From: Taenia hydatigena
Lineage: Eukaryota > Platyhelminthes > Cestoda > Cyclophyllidea > Taeniidae
Reading direction: 5' to 3'
Length of the DNA stretch: 64,000 bases
NCBI GenBank assembly: GCA_036345935.2
Contig: JADWOT020000002.1
Coordinates: forward strand, 5,631,756-5,695,755
Position 1 is the stretch's first letter. The number at the start of each line of letters is the position of its first letter. Below the pieces are notes generated by a model. It saw only the letters and a program-made list of their open reading frames with translations. It made no database searches and had not been told where the DNA came from. The position numbers were made by a program, and so were the translations under genes. Positions 13,301 to 24,640 of this stretch are shown piece after piece.

Positions 13301-16300
13301 CTCCATCGGTACTTCGACTGCTTGTTGGAAGTTTTTGCAGGCATTTGGCACAATGCATTTAGTGGAACGCATACAACCACAATTTTGTGAGCGAAATCGG
13401 CAAGTATTAGCAATGCCTATGTCAATTTATTGCCTTTTTACATTAAAATAATCACCAGTAAGGTTAAAGCACTCAGTGCATAGATCTTAAATATACACAT
13501 CGCAAAGAATTTTTGGAGAAGGTCTGACCATGTAAAATTAATTGGGCGTCGCCAGAGAGATGCGATAAGGCGAACACCGTATTGCATTGCGTTACGTCAT
13601 ACCACATCGGTATTGTAGATAGCTTAGACGATGCCACAGTAATGCCACATTACCGACAATTGGGCGTGTATCTGTAAACCACTAGGTATTTTAATGAAAT
13701 ATACACACGCATTTTCAAATACGATAACCAAAATCTTTTTGCTTGCTTTTAGAGTTCTCCAATGAGATGTCCCAGCTTATCACCTACAGATGTAGACTTG
13801 GCTATGTGCTCTGCGAGTAGATACGTGCTTAATGTTTGGCAGGAATATTGCAACTACTACTTCCGTTGTTTTTATCCTGATCGCTGCTACACGCAAGGGT
13901 GGGTTTCTATCAAAGCGTTAGAAAATTGAGGCAAAAATAAGAAATTTTACAACGTATTTGAATGGATGTAGCATGGGAAATAGGGTCAGAGTTGTAAAAA
14001 TAGCATGTTGTTGCCCATTTTGAGGTTTTATAATGCAACATGACACAAGTCATTACTGTCAATAAAATTGAGCATCAAAATTCTCAGGATTTCACTGCGA
14101 ACATTGATGTGGTCAGTTCATTCCAAGGTGTGCATTAGGGTCATATCTAATAATAACCTCGTGAGCGGAGATTATGCACTGCCAGATAAGCACAATTTAG
14201 TCCTTCGAAATTGGTATGGCACCTGCCACGCCAATAAACGTTGACAACTATTGAATTCGTAGCAGAGAACAAAGACGCAATAAGAGTGGCGATAAAACAG
14301 AGACACTGGACATTATTGCCTCACACGATTAGGGCAGACATCGAATGGCAGTGGGCTTCGGGAAGTGTGTCAATCGGAAGACGATAAAATGGATGGGTTC
14401 AGCCAAGACGATAGGGTAACTATAGTCACAGAAACAGACAAGGCGAGCTTTGCATTTATCAGCCTTGCGCGCTCAACCAAACAAAAGCTGTGTAAGCATT
14501 TCGACGTTGGCATGTTCTGGTCCCAGAATTCAGACTTGGGCAATTTATATAATAAGTGCGAGCAACGTTTCGTAATAGACGCGGATTTTTTCCAAGTTAG
14601 GTGGCTTATATAGCTCTGACTGGATCAAGGAAACGCATGGCATAAATTTTAACAAAATCGCCACTTGCCACTCAGTAAGTGGCTAACGTCCATTTTTATC
14701 ATAGGCAGCCCTTAAACTGAAAATTCTGCCAATGACCTTACCGAAGTTAAGTTAGTGTAAAATGGAAGCTATCATCCATGATTGAGAAATTCTTATACCT
14801 CTTTACCTACACACGCTTTCGACAGCTGCATTAACTTTCGGCGATCACAATCTGTCGCCTCAATTCAAAATTCCCACTGAATACTAGTCGAGTAGTTCAT
14901 CGTCGACACAGATAATGATCGTTTTTAAGGTTCAAAGGTGAAGGTGATGATCTTGACCAGGAGGATTGTCTCACTCATAAGAAAGCGGGAAAGCCTGTCC
15001 GCAGACTTACTGACACTAAGGTTTTGTACCAAACCTACATCACATCTCAGCTATCACAAGCGAAATGATAGCAGGTTGTCATTGAACAAGTTAAATGACT
15101 ACAGATGCAATTTCGCTTGTCGAATTATTTCTCCAGGAGCAGATGGTCTCTGATTCGGCACATTATAGCAGCATCTGCTCAAGGAACCTCAGTGCTTAAT
15201 TGCCAACCTAGGGAGTGCACCTGATGGTGATTTTTAAATATTCACCATGAGCACCTGCCAGCATGTACCATCAGATACCTCAAACAATTTCTCCCTTTGC
15301 ATTATCCCACCGGATGCAAGTGCGCCACAAGCAATGGAATGATCTTGTCTGTTTCAGTTTCGTTAGATTATTCGTTTTAATTATTCTCAACTAAGTTTGT
15401 GAATAAGTACGTAAAACGCTCACCTACAGTTGATTTAACAACGTTCATTCCCCTCACTTCCTATATGCACTGCTTAAATTAAAAATCGTATTCCAATTAA
15501 ATTGTGCTTACCCTGATAAGTTGTGCTGACAAAACAATCTAACAAGGATTTTACAACAGCAGGAGCGTAACGTTTTTACAAATACGCATTGTTGCTATGC
15601 TTGTGCATGATCAGGCTCGTTCTAGAGCTATCTTGAAGCCGAAAGAAGACAATACACGAGCGCAGCATACGTGGCGCACTTAGTAGGGATTAGGACTTAT
15701 AACCCAGCTCAAAAGGCATAATTAGGGCATTCTTGTCAATTTTATGGTTGATCAGGTGAGAACTGTAATACTGTCTGCCATCGCGGCAGAATAATCCAGC
15801 AATTCATGCCTAATTTGTGTGACGTAGATGTGGATGACGTGTTGTTTTTAGCATGACGGTGATCGAAATTAGCCTCCCAGGTCATACGATTTTGTGATGT
15901 TGGATATGCCTTTCACGACCGTTTAGAATCCATGATTACTACAGGCAGGCTAAAGACCACCCGCGCCTCGGGGAAGCAACTCGGGCGCCGTATTATCGAA
16001 ATTTAACCACACATGTGCAAAATGGTTACAGGCACTTCGCCTTCTCTGCCATCTTATCTCCATGCTGTATGCTACGTAAGTTCACAAAAAATAGTTGCAG
16101 ATCTTATTGGCAACCAGCTTCGGGCATGAGTTCCGAGACAAAATTTAAATGCGATGTAGAACTGGCTGCGTTTAAAGCTCTTTTAAAATGCGCGCCGTAC
16201 TGCCAAAGTGACATTTACGTGATCGTAAACCTTCTTTGCCACTTCTACAGAGGTCACTAAGGGACCTTGTGGACTGCGCAAAATGAGTAGAAGAGTTCGC

Positions 16301-17143
16301 ACCTAGTCAAGTCATGCTTAGCATTTAGCAGCAGAATTTATTGCACAAGTTCCGACAATTCTCATGAAGGCCTCACCCGTCATATCCATCCCACACATCT
16401 TCCTCTTTCGAGTGTCGGGTGACGTCGCGTGAAACAACCAAGTAACAGTTTGTCCCTCGCAGACTTCACACCAACACTCCAAGGCTTATCTCTGGCGTTA
16501 CTCCCGGGGTGTGCCTGTTGCCACCACTACTATCAAGGTGTTGATGCGCGAAGCTGTGACGCAATAAGACACCAGGTGAGTGCTCCGTTTGATGCGAAAA
16601 AATTAACTTCCATGTCTGCATGCTGACTTTCAAGTAGTGAGACAATTGATTAAATCAATCGCTTAGGTCGCATCCTTGTGCTAGGCTTCCTAATCATGCC
16701 TGCCAGCTGGACGCATTTGGCAGCTTTATTCTCCTTTGTCCACATTTCATTTGTCACTTTAATTGCGTGGCCGGCTTTAGCTTTCGTCATTTCTTTATCA
16801 CCTGGTCTATAGCAGGCATTGTGGGCATGATGTTGAGGAAGCGTAGGTGCTCACTTTTACACACATCTCTACTAACGCCAGCGTAATGCAGGTAATCAAA
16901 GAAGCAGTGAAGTGTGTCACAAGGCAGATTAGGCTGATGATCATTTTAAAGAAGAGGAAGAAGAGAACTTATCAGGAGTGCCTGACATAAAGTTCATCAG
17001 ATATCAGCAGACACTCATTTTCTTCGACTTGGCTGGAAGTCATTCGATGCGGCGACGGAGGCTGCGGTTGGCAGAAATGGAAGGAGATTGGCGCTGCAGA
17101 AGGGAACTATGGGATGTCTAAATTTCCAGATGATTGCGAATGA
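10351..17143. other. no gene recognised
   Basis: Several open frames of 60-100 codons occur on both strands (for example 12180-12476 on the minus strand, ATG-started). They overlap one another, match no family I know and lack convincing splice sites. I annotate none of them. Confidence 0.35.
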
Positions 17144-17323
17144 ATGGAGGGAGTTGGTGTGGATGGCGCAACGGAAGGTTCCTGTGAAAATAATAGAGAT
17201 TGGAAGACAAAGGGCCGTTCGACTAAGAAGGATGAGGAGGCGAAGGACGAGGAGGAGAACGAAGGGGTGGAGAAGAAATCGAAGAAATGGGAGGCGCGCG
17301 AGTCGATTATCAGCGGTTGCTAA
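17144..17323 (+). CDS. small Lys/Glu-rich ORF, uncertain
   Basis: A 59-codon frame runs from ATG at 17144 to TAA at 17321. The middle is dense in charged residues (STKKDEEAKDEEENEGVEKK), as expected from translating GAG/AAG-rich DNA. An in-frame TGA lies directly upstream of the ATG. The other two frames here give Arg-rich peptides from the same purine-rich DNA, so low complexity alone may explain it. It could equally be part of a larger exon. I have no functional guess. Confidence 0.2.
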   Translation: MEGVGVDGATEGSCENNRDWKTKGRSTKKDEEAKDEEENEGVEKKSKKWEARESIISGC

Positions 17324-19455
17324 TTTGACAGCCAGTAAAAGAAAATTTGCAGCAGTAGGTGGAGATGACTCTAAATCAACACTGTGGGCAGGCTTTTATG
17401 GCACTAACTTTAACGACCTCACCGACAAGTTTACCTACGACCCCATCAGACATTAGTAGAAGAGAAAGCGCTTGATTTTCACCACCTCATAGCATGACAA
17501 GTTGGTGTGATTGCCTTTCTGATGTAAGGAGCATCTCTACCATAAGGAAGGTATTAGTGACACTGATCTTTATTACTGCCATCTATGCACCCGCTTGCAC
17601 AGTCAGCGGTTAGCGGAGGCGGAAGAGGAGCAAAAGAAAAGAGAGATAATGGCCATTACTTTTACCAAGTAATGGTGACCTTGTTCAATTTGCGCCGAGA
17701 GAAGGACATTTATTTTACACCTCTACTTCTTTCTCTTCTTTCCTTCTTCTAATGTTTGGTTGAGGAGTCGTGGTGCCTACGACATATTGCATTTGTAGGT
17801 CGGAGTCAAAAGTGCTGCCCTGCTGTAGCCATCACCCTCATTCGCCTCGGTTGATGTCTCCACTCTATCTTGTTGCAACCTTCTTCTTTGAGTGTTTTTA
17901 CATTTTCCCCATCTGCATCCATCTGCTTTTTCGTTTATTGCACAGATGACTTTCGCTGCGTCGGCTTCTTCGATTTTTTGTCGTCGCTGCACTTGTAGAC
18001 AGAGCGTCGGCTTTCTGCATCTGCTGCAATCTGATAAACTTCATATCAGATGTGACTAGCAAATTACTCTTGCTCCTTTCTCTACTTCCTCTTCCTCTGG
18101 ATAAACACCCATCCCAACTGCCATGTAACAGACCCCTCTGCATCTTTGCCAACCCACATATTGTTGCTGATTAATAAGCATTTCCTTCTTTATAAGAGGA
18201 GTGTCTTATTACATATTCAACAGGATGGACGTGTTAATACGTGGCCAGGAATTGCAGGAGACACGGCCGTTGAGGAGTCGTGAGCAGGTGCTAGCGCGCG
18301 AGCGTCCTCGTTGAGTCGAAACTGTGATGTTCTCTCGTGTAAGTGATTTAGCCTTCTCAATTTGGGCGACAATGCCTACACGCCTAAAGCAGCAGTGCTC
18401 GTACTAACAGGCTGACGGATGAGACGCCAGCCACTCTCACTTGAGCAGTTGCTAGCCATCACGTCTCTACTTCATCGCAATACTGCATGATGGAACGCAA
18501 ACACGAGGGAATGCTGCAAGTATTCTCAAGTAGTGTACCACATCCCTTCCTCCTGTCCGTCTACTTGATATGCGTGTTCTTGCACAAAGTGGTTAGTAGG
18601 AACAGAAGAAGGAACACTCGTTTCTTCTTCTTCCTCTACCAGCACCTTCCTCTCCACGCCCACCTCCTCTCATCCAACTTCAATCGATTCTCAGGGTTAA
18701 GTAGTAGTAGCAGTAGCATGTTACTTCATTGACGATCCGTGTCCATACGCTTAATGGTAGGTATCTTACTTATTTACTCCCTTTTAGATACGCCGCTTAC
18801 CACTTGTGCCGTCATTAATGATTACTTAAAACCCCTTTAAAGGATAAGCACTTCTATGCCCGCAGGAACAAAATATGCTGCAATTTCCGCAAATGAGCCC
18901 TGATTACTAGCGCTCCGAATCGTAAGAGAACGTCTTCTGCACTCGTTCACACATACGCACTACTATCAACTTACCTTTGACTTCAAACGCTTTTTAACAT
19001 TTAATGCAATAGTGTCAAATAAAGAGTTTTTCAACACATTCCTCCACGCTTCCATTCATCAACTGAAATAATGTGCAGTCACGTGAGCCTAGAAAGCTTG
19101 ACTCGGCTGCATCAAACCTGCACTTATGGTAGCGTCTAGCCTTAAACAGGTAGGACTACTCCATACACAGTCGTCATAGGCACAAAAAGTGAGGAATGGT
19201 TCAAATCTAGCAGCAACAGCACAATCATAAGTGATTTTTGGAAGATGAATCACTTTAATAACCTACCGATATCGGAGTACATTCCTTGTCCCTATATCCG
19301 ACGGCAAAACCTACATAAGGATGAAGAGGACGCAGCCTTTTCTAACTGGAAAGGGACTGTAACGTTGTACACTTTGTCAAATTGCAGCTGCAGCAAAGAT
19401 GCCAAATTGCGAAGCGTCGAAGCCCCAATCTACGAAAGTTATGGTAAAGACGATG
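17324..19455. other. low-complexity DNA, no clear gene
   Basis: Purine-rich up to about 17660, then pyrimidine-rich (CT-rich) from about 17700 to 18150 and near 18600-18700. Open frames across the CT-rich part give Lys/Arg-rich minus-strand peptides in two different frames, so I do not call a gene. Confidence 0.35.
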
Positions 19456-20405
19456 CAACAGCATCAGATCCTAAAAGGTCGAAGAGTTTATCAATTGGCT
19501 AGTCGGGCTTTTGAAAAGCTAATCGTATTCAAATGGGAAGCGGTTCGTGTAATTGCCTAGTAACAGACTTGGGGAGAGGCTGGAACCTCTGCTAGGTTGC
19601 ATCCTTACTTGGTTTTACCTAGGAATCGTGTACAACACCGTCTAGGGGATCTTCACAGAAACAATACAAAGGGAGTCTTTCGATAGTAGGGAACACAAAA
19701 TGCCCAATATTGTCGTCGGCCTACTCAGATCGCATCTCTGGTTGTCAAATAAATCTACCCGCCTGCTTCATAGTGAACTCTCAATTGTGTATGGATTCAT
19801 CCACCCATCATACTCACATCTCTCAATCTCATATCGATCTAAACATCCAATTAGGTCTGATTTATTTGTCGTCAAGTCATACGTCTCTTCCCCACTTTCG
19901 TGTTTCTCTATTATTCATACAGCTATCTACCGAAGTCGTTCATCGCCGACTCATGTCCCCTAGGCTATTCGCTCACTCACTGTGCTCACGTGTAAGAAAC
20001 AGCTCTAAATACTTCTTCACAAATGTCCCGAATTCAGCCTAACTTTTTAAGGCATTGTAGCGAGATCACTCTTCGAATACATTTGTCCCTTCATGCCACG
20101 CCAGTCAGCGTCAGCCACTTGTTTCCCAGCAGTATCTCGATCGGCTCCAATGTTGCCTACATCAGTATCTCTCGTTGCAAATACAAGTTTTTAAGATGTG
20201 TTACCATCAGCAGAATGGACGATTTCATCAATGCTTGATTTAACGTGGCATTATTCTTCGATCAAGCTTCTGCCACCTTGTCTAGGGAGATTCTTTGTCC
20301 AGCTAAATTTACTGCTAAGAATGGCTCCCTTTATCTCGTTTCTGGAAACCCATGCACCTGAAGACGATCATCTCGGGGCAGATAAACTCCTGTAGCATTT
20401 CTAAA
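19456..20405 (+). repeat. R repeat, copy 1 (~0.95 kb)
   Basis: Aligns in the same orientation with 51605-52520 over almost the whole length. Examples of shared blocks are gcctagtaacaga, ggaacctctgct, tcttcacagaaacaatacaaa and atgcccaatattgtc. This copy carries about 85 extra bases near 19940-20025 and lacks a block of similar size present in the other. No reading frame stays open in both copies on either strand. The type of element is unknown; I saw no terminal repeats. Confidence 0.7.
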
Positions 20406-20765
20406 CTGATAGTTTTTATGCCAGTTTGTTCAATTTTAGTATTTGTGTGGCCACTCAACAACGAATTTCAAACGATTGAACCTTCAATCATTTCGCCCAT
20501 GAGAACAATTCAGCAAGTATGAGCGACTCCGGAGTGCACGCAAGTTCTCCTTTTTGTGCATGGACTGCTTCAATATTTGTTATGGCATTGCTTTAGCAGC
20601 GACGATTCTTATTATACAATGTTTCATTGATTCGAAACGCCTAATAGCGCAAATTCATTTTAGTGCAATATTATTTGAGCGAAAAGTTGCCACAACGATT
20701 TTCTTGATTGCCAACCTTGTTCAAGCCGCCCGACCTAGGTAATCATTTATTTCTTCCTCTTATAG

Positions 20766-21180
20766 AAAAGGCAAATAATTGCCGGTCCTTCAGGCAGCGA
20801 TTCTACTTCAACAACCCTATCTCAGGCAGCAGACTCCAATATGCTCCAAGTCGCTAAACAACTACTGGAAAAAGGCGTGTGGTTTTTGGACCTACTATTG
20901 TTTCTTTAGTATGAAGCGACGAGCTGAGAACACGCCGTTCATCTTCATAAAGCCGCGCATAATGTTAACACCGCTAGCTAAGCATAGCGTTTGTGTTATC
21001 CCCCCTTTATTTGCAAAGTAACAGCTCTCGTAACCAAAAGTCGAAATTTTGCCACTATTTATAAGGTAACATTGCTACCCCGCAACGATATAGAATTTCA
21101 TGCATCTGACCCAAAGTTGCACAACTTCCCTAAGCTGATCCTAACTTTCACACAAAGGATCTCGCCGTAGAGACTGTAAA
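20766..21180 (+). pseudogene. truncated ankyrin-repeat gene start
   Basis: Bases 20766-20874 read as an exon after acceptor tcttatag. It contains TTLSQAADSNMLQVAKQLLE and ends at KG before a GT. It aligns with the first exon at 39368-39436. The following ~260 bp align with that gene's first intron, and ADPNFHTKD near 21134 aligns with the start of its exon 2. The acceptor AG is lost here (ctaag instead of ctag, out of phase), and a stop follows within about 16 codons. The rest of the gene is missing. I read it as a decayed 5' fragment of the same family. Confidence 0.65.
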
Positions 21181-22411
21181 AGTGCAATGAATTCGGAGAA
21201 GAAAACAACTTCTTTCTTGGCAGTGAGTGCAATCCAGAGGTATAATTCTAAAGATGCATAGGAAAGTAGGGAAGTCATAGGAAATGCTAATTGTATTTTC
21301 TTCTAATTCGTCGATGTCACATATAGGCATAAGAAGTGGGTAAGGTGGTGGCTATTATCAGTGCAGCAAGGCATGCGTCCTATCCCACATCAGTCATTTC
21401 ATTCCTATTGCCTTCATTACCATGCCTAATGAGCGCACGGTTCATTAGTAAGGATGGAAGACTGCGTACGTAACGATAACATTCGAAGACGAATTCCATT
21501 TCTTCGCTGACACATTCATTATTCTCATCCGAAATGAATGACATTTCGTCAACTGCGCCTTACGTTCAGTTTTGTGTCTGGCCGAATTGCATCATTCACT
21601 TCAAAATCGCTCTCTTGATCAATATTGGCTCAGTTAAGTTGTGGCAAACGCTCTCGATACTTGCGCACATTGATCTTCCCTTTGCAGAAACATGCAAAAG
21701 CGTTCCCTTGATATTTTTGGAAACTATACCGAACATGCTATGGGATCTCCCTTTTGTTAGTTTGCTACACGTGGAGATTCAAATGTCCGCGCCTTGTTTC
21801 ATTTGATGTAGACATCACCATCCAAGTTCCTAGTCAAAATTTTTACCTACGATGGACAAATTGCTTCGGCACATTTGCCAAATAAATTTGAGCATTTTGC
21901 TTGATGAAACCAGCAAGCGACGCGTCTGCTGTCTTAATGCTGTAAAGCACGTTGCACACTGTGAACGCAGTCCCAGAAGAACAAAGTAATGAATTGTGTA
22001 TCAATACGCTCCAGTCACTGTTCGCGTTTAGTGCGGCTGGAGATCCTGCAGAGATCACCAAACAACTGCAGCGTCGATTTCTAATCAAGAGTTTGAATAG
22101 TGACAAAATCTAGACTGCCACTGCGAACGAGGGCAGTTACAGACAAATGAATGATTAGGTAAGCTTCTTATGAAGCACTGTAACAAACAATGAAAGATTC
22201 ATGCTTAACTTCGGAAAAAGTGCCGATGGAATAGATGCCTTTTTGCGTAAACATCCTTGGCTCTAAATTAATTGATTCCCTTCCTTAAGTAGGCAGCGTG
22301 TCTTCATGTGAAATTCAAAGAAATATATGTATTCTTTGGCCAGAATTGCCAATGCTTACCACTCTTACCGGTATAGGTATGGTAACATTTTGTTAAAATT
22401 AATCCTTTCTT
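21181..22411. other. no gene recognised
   Basis: No recognisable coding or repeat feature. Small open frames occur on both strands without supporting evidence. Confidence 0.35.
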
Positions 22412-22743
22412 CGCGTTAATGTATGTCTATTTCTAGAGCCATTGGAATGACACAGTTCCCACATGTACTCCTACTGCCATCAAAAATTAAGAAGTCCATA
22501 AAGGCTAGCTCAAAGTGGAATCGCATGAACTGAACAGCAGCAGAGCTGGTCAGCGAACAATGCCTCATGGAGCCCGTCGTCAATGCGCACATTCGAGTTC
22601 CACATATGCTGCCAATTCTGAGAGAAAGGAACTGAACAACTTGTAGCGTCTTTTCCACGGCGTCATGTATCCGAGGGTAATAATCCACCGTTGTCGGATT
22701 GAGAGTTAAAGTAGTGGAGCGTTTTGCTGATCATTAATCATTG
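22412..22743 (-). repeat. dispersed repeat X, copy 2 (inverted)
   Basis: Its reverse complement aligns with 9981-10350. In this copy the minus strand has a 90-codon open frame, but the equivalent frame in the 10 kb copy is broken by stops. I do not call a gene. Confidence 0.5.
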
Positions 22744-24172
22744 GCCCAGGACAACTTGTACAGACGCGCAATATTGTGCCTCTTATGACATATATTTAGC
22801 GGCGTACCTCTAATCCCAAAAAGGTGATTATCTTGGCATCTAAAATTTTCATGATCATTTCGAACAGTAGGATGTGGTAGAGAAAAGACACTCAGAGTCG
22901 AAAAATAAGCAAACCTTTGTAACATTGTAGATGGATTGGTGCCTCTGTTTCTCACGGCAGCACTGCTAATTCGCTAAAAATACAAGGAGCTTTACTTCTA
23001 ATGTTCAAAAGCACCTTTAGAACTCCTTTATCGCAATGAGAGTAGAAGGTTGATGTTGTATGATAGCTTAGAGGTGTCAAGGGAAGTATGAGGAGAATAG
23101 TGTACGCATAATTTGAATGGTACATCTTCGCAGCCTTAACTCTATACGGCCATCACGGCACTCCCTAATGGCCTGATAATAGACGAATACTGACCTAATA
23201 GCGAAGAACTCTCTCAATGCGCACGATCGTATTTGTTGATGCAAATAAGGCTCGAAGCGTATGGAGAAGGCGGATGAATGGACAGTGAAATCATGGCGGT
23301 GACTGAGGGGACTTGCACACGTTTCAATGCAGCAGTACGTCAAAATGCAGAAAGTCTGGTGTACAAATAGAAGCTCATATCACTCAGCACTAACACATAA
23401 TGACTGCAACCGTTTGCCCCTTTACTTACTTTATTACCATCTGTACCGGTTTCGGTTTCTCTATTTCATTCTACTCTGCCTTATTCCCTAATCCTCCCTT
23501 CTAACCCATGAGCAAGTTTAACGGCACTGGAGTGACCTCAAATGACGGGGCAAGAAGCTCAGTGAGGCAACGAAGCCACCCTTAAGTTTGCTTCCTTTTG
23601 TCCACCACCTCACCACGCACTCTGAAAAGTACTTCTAAATGATTCTATTTTGTATCTACAAATACATATCACGCTCACGCACACAGCTGCGACTACATAC
23701 TGCTTCGCAATTCGCGTCATCTCTCCTATTCTAAGGTCGTTGTCCGCTCTTGACGGACTGACCAGCAACTCACTTTGACTCATCAATAATTTGCTTGCAC
23801 ATTAAGAAGTGATGTATTAGTGTGCAATTGTCCACCGACTCACCACCGTTCTATGCTTCAACAGACAGTACCACCTTCGAGGGTGTCAGTTGGCAGGATG
23901 CTGTCTACTCACGCGTATGCGGATTTTACACCGATTCACGTGTCTTATCACTTGCAGAGGTTGTACTATATATCCGCGGTTTGAACACTTCCTCTCCGCA
24001 GATGTCTTTGCAGGAGCAAGCAATGTGGAAGTCTCCCAGTCATACCACCATCACCCTCACTTGAAGCATCACCAGCACTGATGGCGAGACAACCACGACT
24101 AGCGCCTTCGTCTCCACCTCTTCCTCCTCTCACCGTAACCAGCCTAGTGAACTTTTGCTCAGCACTTCTAAG

Positions 24173-24640
24173 CTAAAAGTTCACTTGAGTAAAGTCACCG
24201 TTGGAAAGGACCAAACATGTTTCTCCTACATTGGAGTCCTTGCATAGTGAATTCCCCTCGCTCCTTTTCACTATGTGATGACCAGCTTTACCAAGATTTG
24301 CATCAAACTTGACAGCAATCAGTCTTGACACTGGATTCTGACTACGCACACCCTGGCGAGCATAGTTTTGCATCCAGCCTCTTCCCATTGGGTTAAAGAG
24401 GGCGCTGCATTCGATACGCTAGAAATGTAGCGCTTGCATTGCCGATAATCTTGCCAGTCAATTTTGAATCCTTGGGTTACTAGTCGGGTTTTCATCCTTT
24501 CGACCAAAGCGCAGTCGCGAACTTCACTTATGTGAACTCACGTTGCTGCATTTGCTAATGATCAATAAATGCTCTTCTGCTGTTAAAGCGATCTCGTCGA
24601 TATGCTCATCAGTTACGATCTTTGAAAATCGCCAAGGTAA
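24173..24640 (-). pseudogene. possible relic of an unknown protein gene
   Basis: Three minus-strand segments read as protein-like in successive frames: a first containing DEIALTAEEHLLIISKC (about 24540-24630), a second containing MKTRLVTQGFKIDWQDY (24319-24507) and a third containing VSRLIAVKFDANLGKAGHHI (24173-24388). Reading across them needs frameshifts. The first segment overlaps the X repeat, whose 10 kb copy reads EERLLIIS at the same place. I cannot name the family. A transposon protein or a host pseudogene are both possible. Confidence 0.25.

Noticed and set aside
17144..17456. 122-codon Arg-rich frame in the purine-rich region
   Set aside because: Low-complexity GA-rich DNA opens several frames at once, and the starting codon is not ATG. 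Only the 59-codon ATG frame is listed, with low confidence.
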